DNA of 6,424 nt, taken from positions 1-6,424 of the forward strand of contig JACCQV010001097.1 of the NCBI GenBank assembly GCA_013813945.1, written 5' to 3'. The stretch's first letter is position 1; each line of letters begins with the position of its first letter. Below the pieces are notes generated by a model, which was given only the letters and a program-made list of their open reading frames with translations, did no database searches and had not been told where the DNA came from. The translations under genes were made by a program, and so were the position numbers. Positions 1 to 6,424 of the stretch are shown piece after piece. The stretch comes from Deltaproteobacteria bacterium. Lineage in GTDB: Bacteria > Myxococcota_A > Polyangia > Haliangiales > Haliangiaceae.

Positions 1-1176
<1,176 letters not shown>

Positions 1177-1187
1177 CCTTCCGGGCG

Positions 1188-1679
1188 ATGGTGGATGCCG
1201 CCCGGCCGGGTACCGGTGCTCTGCGACTCGTGTGCTTCGAGCTACGTGGGCAGGAGCTCGCGATGCCGATCGGTGACGTCCGCGAGACGTTGCCGGTCCA
1301 TCCGATCACGCGCCTGTTCCTGTCGCCGGCATGCCTCGCCGGTGTGTTCAGCCTGCGCGGCGAGATCGTCGCCGTGATCGATCTCGGTGTGCTGCTCGGC
1401 CTCGGGCGAACCGAGGTCGGCGATGACAGCCGGATCGTCGTCGTCGAGCACCAGGACGGCACCGCTGGCATCGTCGTCGATCGACTGCGCGACCTGCGCA
1501 CGCTCGATGCTCCGCTCGATCCACCCCCGACGAATCTGCCGGCGATGGTGGCGCACCTTCTCGTCGGTGTCGCGGTCACAGCGACGGGAACCGTGCGTGT
1601 GCTCGACGCACATGCGATCTTGACCGCCGAACCTCTGCGCGCGATCGCAGGAATCTCCGATGAAGGTAGACCTTCATGA
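1188..1679 (+). CDS. cheW: CheW chemotaxis coupling protein
   Basis: Adaptor that links chemoreceptor tips to the P5 domain of CheA in cytoplasmic signalling arrays. Seen: 163 aa, essentially one CheW domain (about residues 11-150). It starts with the strand LRLVCFELRGQELAMPI and helix DVRETL. The core LAGVFSLRGEIVAVIDLGVL follows at about 50-69, including R57-G58, the Arg-Gly of the family's receptor-binding region, then GIVVDRL at 94-100. No membrane segment or extra domain is present. Length is normal for stand-alone CheW. Start: ATG 1188 is followed directly by an in-frame GTG (1191), and neither has a convincing Shine-Dalgarno. The next in-frame ATG (1263) would cut the first strand, so 1188 is preferred. 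Translation may depend on coupling to the oxidoreductase ending 11 bases upstream. The stop TGA (1677-1679) overlaps the MCP ATG. The family's usual V-x-G-V-x-N-L-R-G is GVFSLRG here, a mild variation. Family assignment is firm; a role in motility as opposed to another output is not decidable. Confidence 0.93.
   Translation: MVDAARPGTGALRLVCFELRGQELAMPIGDVRETLPVHPITRLFLSPACLAGVFSLRGEIVAVIDLGVLLGLGRTEVGDDSRIVVVEHQDGTAGIVVDRLRDLRTLDAPLDPPPTNLPAMVAHLLVGVAVTATGTVRVLDAHAILTAEPLRAIAGISDEGRPS
1660..1677 (+). promoter_or_regulatory. Palindrome enclosing the RBS and start codon of the MCP gene
   Basis: Seen: ATGAAGGTAGACCTTCAT is a perfect inverted repeat (8-base arms, 2-base centre). As RNA it can fold to a 7-bp stem with a UAGA tetraloop. 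The left arm contains the Shine-Dalgarno GAAGG (1662-1666), nine bases before the MCP start; the right arm contains the first two bases (AT, 1676-1677) of that ATG. The fold would therefore hide both the ribosome site and the start. It lies inside the cheW 3' end, so ribosomes finishing cheW (stop 1677-1679) would melt it. This makes it a candidate device for strict translational coupling of MCP to CheW. A DNA-binding operator is the alternative reading. Function is inferred; the repeat is certain. Confidence 0.55.
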
Positions 1680-3733
1680 GCCCCGGCAAGCTGCGCTTTC
1701 CGATGTTCTTCAAGTTCCTGGTCGGCTGCCTGTTGCTGGCCGCGCTCCTGATCATCGGTGGCACCTACGTCATCAAGAGCGAGACGCAGCTGCGGTCGCG
1801 AGGGAACTTCCTGCAGAAGTCCGTGCGCCGGCTACAGGGCTACACCGAGCGCGTGGGCCGGGCGATGACCGGAACGATCGAGCTCCTCGCGGCGGATCCC
1901 GAGCTGCGTGCCGCCCTTGTCGGGCCCCTTCCCCCCACGCCGCCGACCGCGGTGGAAGGCGCGACGCCGGCGTCACAGCCGAATGCCGCGGCGATCGCGA
2001 AGGCGATGTACGACTTGCTGTCGACCAAGAACGGGATCCAGCCCGACCTGTTTGCGGTCTTCACGCCCGGGAACAAGGTCGTATTCCTCCCGACCGGATC
2101 GCTGCTCAAGCCCGACGAGCTGGCCGAGCTCGCGGCCGTCGAGAGGGTCCGCGGCGGCAGCGCGTTCGCGCACCGGATGCAGATGCACGGTGGCATCCCC
2201 TACCAGGTCTCCGCGATTCCGATCCGCGCACCCGGAAGCGATCAGATCGTCGGCGGCATCCTCGCCGGCGTTCGGCTGCAGCGCTACTTCGAGGAGTGGT
2301 CCGAATCGACGGATGACAATCCCCAGACCCGCATGCGTCCCGTGTTGATCGACGGCGGCCGCATCCTGGCCGCTGCGTGGGCCGCCGACGGTCGCCCGGA
2401 CCTCGGCAAGGCGCTGCAGCCTGACAAGTTCGTCCGGATCACCGTCGGAAAGGACACCCGCGACGTGTTCCGCATGCCGGACGGAAACTACGATTTCCAC
2501 TACGAGGACTTCGAGGGCTACAAGGGCAACGACTCCGGATCGCTCGGCCGCCTGTTCATGACGCGCAGCCGCGCGACGCTGGCCGACGCCGGAGGAAAGC
2601 TGCCGTGGAAGGAGATCGCCGCAGGCGTCCTCGCGTCGCTGTTGATCGCGACCCTGATGGCGTTCTGGATCACGCGACCGATCAAGCAGTTCGTGAAGCA
2701 GTCACACGACATGCTCGCGGGCGAGACCGACCTCAATCACAAGATCATCGTGAACTCCTCCGACGAGACCTCGGATCTCGCGGACAACATCAACCAGCTA
2801 TTCTCGCGGCTCCACGCGCTCGCCACCGGTGTCCAGTCCGCGGCATTCCAGGTCGGTGCCTCGAGCGCCGAGATCAGCGCGGCATCGCGCGAGATGCTGG
2901 GCGGGCTCAAAGATCAGACGCTGAAGATCGAGAGCTCGACGACCGCCGTCACCGAGCTGTCCGCGTCGATCCAGCAGGTCGCGGGCAATGCCAAGGAAGC
3001 GACCGACGTCGCCGAGCAATCGAGCACGGCCGTCAATGCCGCCGTCCAGCGCATGCTGCAGATCCGCTCCGCCGTCGAGGACGCGGGCGAGAAGATGCGC
3101 GAGCTCGGTGAGAGCAGCAAGCGGATCGGCAACATCGTCGAGGTGATCCGGCAGATCAGCGAGCAGACCTCGATGCTCGCGCTCAACGCTTCGATCGAGG
3201 CCGCGCACGCCGGAGAGCAGGGCCGCGGGTTCGCGGTCGTCGCCGACGAGGTGAGCTCGCTCGCGCGCCGGGTCGGGCAATCCGCGAAGGACATCGAGGC
3301 GCTGATCCAGACGGTCAAGGAGCAGACGCAGGCTGCGATCACGTCGATGGAGCAAGGCACCCGCGAGGTCGAGAACGGATCTGCGCTCGTGACCTCGACG
3401 CTGACCGGCCTCGGACAGCTCGTCGCCGTGGTCAAGGACACCGCGACGGCGGTGCAGGAGCAGGCGATGGTCTCCGACGAGATCGCGCGCAACATGGACG
3501 CCGTCCGGCACATCGCCACCGAGGTGCTCTCCGGATCGGAGGAGTCGGTCATTCAGGCCGAGCGGCTGCACGAGCTTGCGTTCGAGCTCGAAGAGTCGAT
3601 CGGCGGGTTCAACCTCGACGGCAGCAAGCTGGCGAAGCGATCCAGTCCTGCGGCGCCGCCATCGCGCACCCTGTCCGCGGGCAAGGGCGCGAAGCGCGCG
3701 AAGCCCGGCAGCCCGGCGGAAACGCCCGACTGA
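1676..3733 (+). CDS. Methyl-accepting chemotaxis protein with periplasmic Cache-like sensor
   Basis: Transmembrane chemoreceptor that senses a periplasmic ligand and controls CheA. Seen: 685 aa. Signal-anchor TM1 is at about 11-33 and TM2 at about 314-332. The periplasmic region between them is about 280 residues, with two PAS/Cache-like strand sets: FAVFTPGNKVVFLP (126-139) leading to YQVSAIPIRAPGS (176 on) and VGGILAGVRL (192 on), and VLIDGGRILAA (223 on). A Pro-rich stretch lies near 82-100. HAMP starts at TRPIKQF (333 on) and runs to about 385. The signalling hairpin tip is EQTSMLALNASIEAAHAGEQ (496-515), continuing GRGFAVVADEV (516-526). Candidate methylation residues are E427 and Q434, one heptad apart. 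The C-terminal tail (about 651-685) is Pro/Ala-rich and basic and lacks an xWxxF CheR/CheB tether. The start ATG has GAAGG nine bases upstream and overlaps the cheW stop. A dCache sensor is the likeliest domain type, but the ligand is unknown. Confidence 0.93.
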   Translation: MSPGKLRFPMFFKFLVGCLLLAALLIIGGTYVIKSETQLRSRGNFLQKSVRRLQGYTERVGRAMTGTIELLAADPELRAALVGPLPPTPPTAVEGATPASQPNAAAIAKAMYDLLSTKNGIQPDLFAVFTPGNKVVFLPTGSLLKPDELAELAAVERVRGGSAFAHRMQMHGGIPYQVSAIPIRAPGSDQIVGGILAGVRLQRYFEEWSESTDDNPQTRMRPVLIDGGRILAAAWAADGRPDLGKALQPDKFVRITVGKDTRDVFRMPDGNYDFHYEDFEGYKGNDSGSLGRLFMTRSRATLADAGGKLPWKEIAAGVLASLLIATLMAFWITRPIKQFVKQSHDMLAGETDLNHKIIVNSSDETSDLADNINQLFSRLHALATGVQSAAFQVGASSAEISAASREMLGGLKDQTLKIESSTTAVTELSASIQQVAGNAKEATDVAEQSSTAVNAAVQRMLQIRSAVEDAGEKMRELGESSKRIGNIVEVIRQISEQTSMLALNASIEAAHAGEQGRGFAVVADEVSSLARRVGQSAKDIEALIQTVKEQTQAAITSMEQGTREVENGSALVTSTLTGLGQLVAVVKDTATAVQEQAMVSDEIARNMDAVRHIATEVLSGSEESVIQAERLHELAFELEESIGGFNLDGSKLAKRSSPAAPPSRTLSAGKGAKRAKPGSPAETPD

Positions 3734-3736
3734 TCC

Positions 3737-4909
3737 GTGCCGCTGGCACCTGACATCGTCGCGGGCGTCTCGCGCCGGCTGGTCGAGCATGCAGGGCTCG
3801 AGCTCCCGACGTGGGTTGTCGAGGCACGAACGCTCGCGCGAATCGCGGCGCTCCGGGTCACGCCCGAGGCGTACGTCGAGCTCATCGCGACCGTGCGTGG
3901 CGCCGCCGAGCTGCGCGAGCTCGTCGAGGCGGTACGCGTCGGAGAGAGCAGCCTGTTTCGTCATCGCACACAGATCGCAGCGCTCGCTGATGTCGTGGCA
4001 CCCGCGCTGCGCGATCGTGGCCGGCGCTCGGTGCGCGTGTGGAGCGCTGGCTGTGCGTCGGGAGAGGAGCCCTATACGCTGGCCTTGGTGCTGTCGCGCG
4101 CCCTGCCCGACCACACGATCTCGATCGTGGCGACCGACGTCAGCGACGATGCACTGGAGGCCGCGCAGCGTGCGACGTACCCGATCTCCGAGCTGGCGGA
4201 CGTCCCTACCGAGTATCGCGAGTCGTTTACAACCGAGGGCGATCGCATTCGCGTGCGCTCGGCAATCACGCGGCTCGTCCGGTTCGAGCGCGCGAACCTG
4301 CTCGATGCCGTTCCACCGCGGAACTGCGACGTCGTGTGGTGCCGCAATGTCCTGATCTACTTCTCGGTCGCGGCCCGCCGTCGCGCGATCGACCGGCTCG
4401 TCTCCGCCACGCTGCCCGGCGGGTTCGTGTTCGTCGGATACAGCGAGTCGCTACGCGAGGTCACCGAGCTCGAGTCGCAGCGCGCCGGCGACGCGGTGTT
4501 CTACGTCAAGCGCGGCGACTGGAGTGTTGTGGAGCGAACGCCTGTCCCCGAGCTGGCACCCCGCGCGAAGCCCAATCCGAGCCAGCCGACGATCGCGCGG
4601 CCGACGCCTCCGACCGGGCTGCCCATCGTCGGCCGTGCGCCCTCCGACCAGGCGGTGCTCGTCCTCAGCGGATCGCCGCTCGCGGCCGAGGTAACGAACC
4701 TCGTCGGCGAACAACTCGCGACCACCGGGCTACGCCGGCTGACCATCGATCTCGACAGCGCCTCGATGCTCGAGGACGACCTCGCACCGGTGCTCCGGCG
4801 TGCGTGCGCCGCGGCGCGCGGAGCGGGCGTCGAGATCGTGCTCCGGGCGACGCGGACCGGTGCGAAGCGCTGGGTCTCGCGCCACAGTCTGGACGAGGTG
4901 TCGGGATGA
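3737..4909 (+). CDS. cheR: CheR chemoreceptor methyltransferase with C-terminal STAS-like domain
   Basis: Uses S-adenosylmethionine to methylate receptor glutamates during adaptation. Seen: 390 aa from a GTG start, the first possible start after the MCP stop in this frame; no clear Shine-Dalgarno, so reinitiation after the MCP is likely. The N-terminal helical CheR domain is at about 1-75, ending GESSLFRHR (69-77), the counterpart of the family TxFFR segment. The Rossmann methyltransferase domain follows: VWSAGCASGEEPYTLAL (101 on; SAM loop), ATDVSDDAL (132 on), WCRNVLIYFS (201-210) and GYSESL (234-239). These place it firmly in CheR. A Pro-rich linker (about 270-305) joins an extra domain at 306-390: strand AVLVLSGSPL, helix, strand LTIDLDSAS (T336 on), helix LAPVLRRACAAARGAG, strand VEIVLRAT. 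This order resembles STAS. The usual Asp-Ser phosphosite aligns with E346-D347, so it should not be phosphorylatable. The stop TGA overlaps the cheA ATG. The CheR call is secure; the STAS call is moderately so. Confidence 0.92.
   Translation: MPLAPDIVAGVSRRLVEHAGLELPTWVVEARTLARIAALRVTPEAYVELIATVRGAAELRELVEAVRVGESSLFRHRTQIAALADVVAPALRDRGRRSVRVWSAGCASGEEPYTLALVLSRALPDHTISIVATDVSDDALEAAQRATYPISELADVPTEYRESFTTEGDRIRVRSAITRLVRFERANLLDAVPPRNCDVVWCRNVLIYFSVAARRRAIDRLVSATLPGGFVFVGYSESLREVTELESQRAGDAVFYVKRGDWSVVERTPVPELAPRAKPNPSQPTIARPTPPTGLPIVGRAPSDQAVLVLSGSPLAAEVTNLVGEQLATTGLRRLTIDLDSASMLEDDLAPVLRRACAAARGAGVEIVLRATRTGAKRWVSRHSLDEVSG
4895..4900 (+). promoter_or_regulatory. Ribosome binding site of cheA
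   Basis: GAGGTG lies five bases before the ATG at 4906, inside the cheR 3' end. It supports this start, which overlaps the cheR stop as ATGA (4906-4909), so cheA translation is probably coupled to cheR. Confidence 0.6.
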
Positions 4910-6424
4910 GCGCGACCGCCGGTCTCGAGCTGTGGCAGGTGTTCGTCGCGACCGGCGGCGCCGATGCGGTCGCGCTCGCCGCCGCGCTCGCCGATCCGCG
5001 AGCCGCCGCGAAGGTCGATACCGAGCAGCTCGGGGGCCTCGCGCACATCGCGTTCCGGCTCGGGCTGTCGAGCCTGCTGATCGGAGCCGACGACCTGGGC
5101 CGACTCGCGCTCGCGATCGAGCGTGGCCTCGATCGTGACGATCTCGATCCCACGGCATGGGAGGCGGTGTCCGCGGCGATCGCGACGCTGCGCGATGCCT
5201 TCGATCAGCTCGCGCACGCCGACAAGTCGGGGGCGCGCGTCGAGAACCTTCCGCTCGCCGAGCGAATCGAGGCGATTGATGCGATTCGCTCGCGCCTCGG
5301 CGGCGGTGCTGCAAGCAAGGCTCCGCGGGTCTACACACCACCCCCTCCCCTCAGCGCGCCGGCCGCCCCCGGCGGTGCGCCGAGCTTCACGTGGGTCCCG
5401 ACGGTCGACGACGACATGATCGAGCTGTTCTTCGACGAGGCAACCGAGCGTGTCGAAGCGCTCGCCGGGAAGCTCGTCGAGATCGAGCGCCGTCCCGACG
5501 ACGGCGAGCTCCTCCGCGATGTGTTCCGCGACATGCACACGATCAAGGGCAGCTCCGCGATGGTCGGCCTCACACCGGTCAACCAGCTCGCGCATGCGGC
5601 GGAGGATCTCGTGGGCCAGATTCGCGACTCGGGGCGCGCGGCGGATGGCCCGGTGGTCGACGCGCTGCTCGCGGCACTCGATGCGCTGCGTGACATGCTC
5701 GCCCAGGCCCGTGCGCGGACACCGGTCACGATCGATCCGACACCCGTCGTGTCCCGACTACGCAATCCGGGCGCGCCGGTCGCCGCGACTCCGCGCGTCG
5801 CCGTGATCGCTTCACCTACCGCCTCCACACCGCACGCGGCCGCGGATGCCCGCGCGACGATCCGGGTCGACTTCGACAAGCTCGATCGGCTGATGAACCT
5901 CGTCGGCGAGCTCGTCCTCGGCCGCGACGACCTGCGCGGTGCGGTTGCCTCGCTCGGATCGATCACCGCCGAGCTCGCGATCGATCGTGGCGTCGCTCGC
6001 AAGGTGGCCAATGCACGAAGCGCAACGGCCGGCGGAACCACGCGCGGCCTCGATACGCTCTCCGAGGAGCTGTCGCGCGTCGAGCGCGTGCTGTCGGATG
6101 TCACGAACGAGCTCGATCACGGAACCGATCGCCTCGACGCGATCTCCGACGAGCTCCGCGAGCAGGTGATGCGCCTGCGAATGGTTCCGGTCACCGGGAT
6201 CTTCCGCAAGCATGTGCGGACCGTGCGCGATCTCGCAGCGAACCTCGGCAAGCGCGCACGGCTCGAGCTGGTCGGCGAGGACACCGAGCTCGACAAGCTG
6301 CTCGTCGAGGCGGTCGATGAACCGCTGATGCACCTCGTTCGCAACGCCGTGGATCACGGGCTCGAGCTGCCCGACGCGCGCGCCGCCGCCGGCAAGCCGG
6401 CCGAGGGTGTGGTCACACTCGCCG
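4906..6424 (+). CDS. cheA: Chemotaxis histidine kinase CheA, 3' partial
   Basis: Receptor-controlled kinase that autophosphorylates on an HPt histidine and passes phosphate to CheY/CheB-type regulators. Seen: 506 codons in the window with no stop. Residues 1-135 are helical and HPt-like, but FRLGLSSLLIGADDL (50-64) matches the HTLKGSxxxLGAxxL pattern with Phe at the His position. A Pro-rich linker leads to the working HPt at about 166-265, DMHTIKGSSAMVGL, with phospho-acceptor H211. A second Thr/Pro/Ala linker (about 271-317) follows, where a P2 docking domain would sit; none is visible. P3 dimerisation begins TIRVDFDKLDRLMNLVGELV (318-337) and ends EQVMRLRMVPV (419-429), about 48 residues longer than in Thermotoga CheA. 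P4 begins after FRKHVRTVRDLA, with GEDTELDKLL and the N box PLMHLVRNAVDHG (473-485; N480 the expected Mg-binding Asn). The G boxes and the P5 CheW-like domain lie beyond the window. Any C-terminal receiver cannot be judged. The start is supported by GAGGTG and the ATGA overlap. Confidence 0.94.
   Translation, partial: MSATAGLELWQVFVATGGADAVALAAALADPRAAAKVDTEQLGGLAHIAFRLGLSSLLIGADDLGRLALAIERGLDRDDLDPTAWEAVSAAIATLRDAFDQLAHADKSGARVENLPLAERIEAIDAIRSRLGGGAASKAPRVYTPPPPLSAPAAPGGAPSFTWVPTVDDDMIELFFDEATERVEALAGKLVEIERRPDDGELLRDVFRDMHTIKGSSAMVGLTPVNQLAHAAEDLVGQIRDSGRAADGPVVDALLAALDALRDMLAQARARTPVTIDPTPVVSRLRNPGAPVAATPRVAVIASPTASTPHAAADARATIRVDFDKLDRLMNLVGELVLGRDDLRGAVASLGSITAELAIDRGVARKVANARSATAGGTTRGLDTLSEELSRVERVLSDVTNELDHGTDRLDAISDELREQVMRLRMVPVTGIFRKHVRTVRDLAANLGKRARLELVGEDTELDKLLVEAVDEPLMHLVRNAVDHGLELPDARAAAGKPAEGVVTLA

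Noticed and set aside
2798..4114. Long antisense open frame of 438 codons opposite mcp and cheR, and several other antisense frames of 100-360 codons
   Set aside because: They mirror the codon bias of strong sense-strand genes in high-GC DNA, have Arg/Asp/His-rich compositions with no recognisable domain, and overlap securely identified genes.

Overview
This GC-rich window (roughly two-thirds G+C by eye, third positions almost all G or C) reads wholly on the + strand. It holds five tightly packed genes with no intergenic gap longer than 11 bases. The base composition, the long extended-P3 CheA and the packed chemosensory operon suggest a Myxococcota-like (former Deltaproteobacteria) or similar high-GC Gram-negative bacterium. 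That placement is an inference, since there is no rRNA or other marker here.

Layout: (1) bases 1-1176, the 3' part of a DAO-family FAD-dependent amine/amino-acid oxidoreductase whose start probably lies upstream of the window. (2) 1188-1679, a single-domain CheW coupling protein. (3) 1676-3733, a membrane chemoreceptor (MCP) with a large periplasmic Cache-like sensor, HAMP and signalling hairpin. (4) 3737-4909, a CheR receptor methyltransferase with a Pro-rich linker and a C-terminal STAS-like domain. (5) 4906 to the window end, the N-terminal two thirds or so of a CheA histidine kinase, cut inside its ATP-binding domain.

The last four genes form one chemosensory module. The receptor senses a periplasmic ligand, CheW couples it to CheA, CheA autophosphorylates on its HPt histidine, and CheR methylates the receptor for adaptation. 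cheW/mcp and cheR/cheA each overlap by ATGA. mcp and cheR are in the same reading frame, separated only by one TGA stop and one sense codon. Translational coupling is likely throughout. The cheB and cheY expected in such a cluster would lie downstream, outside the window.

The less ordinary points are: the CheR-STAS fusion, whose would-be phosphoserine position is acidic; a perfect 18-base palindrome enclosing both the Shine-Dalgarno and the start codon of the MCP; a second, apparently degenerate HPt-like domain at the CheA N-terminus with Phe in place of His; absence of a CheA P2 domain together with a P3 domain about 48 residues longer than that of Thermotoga CheA; and the metabolic oxidoreductase placed 11 bases upstream of the chemosensory genes.
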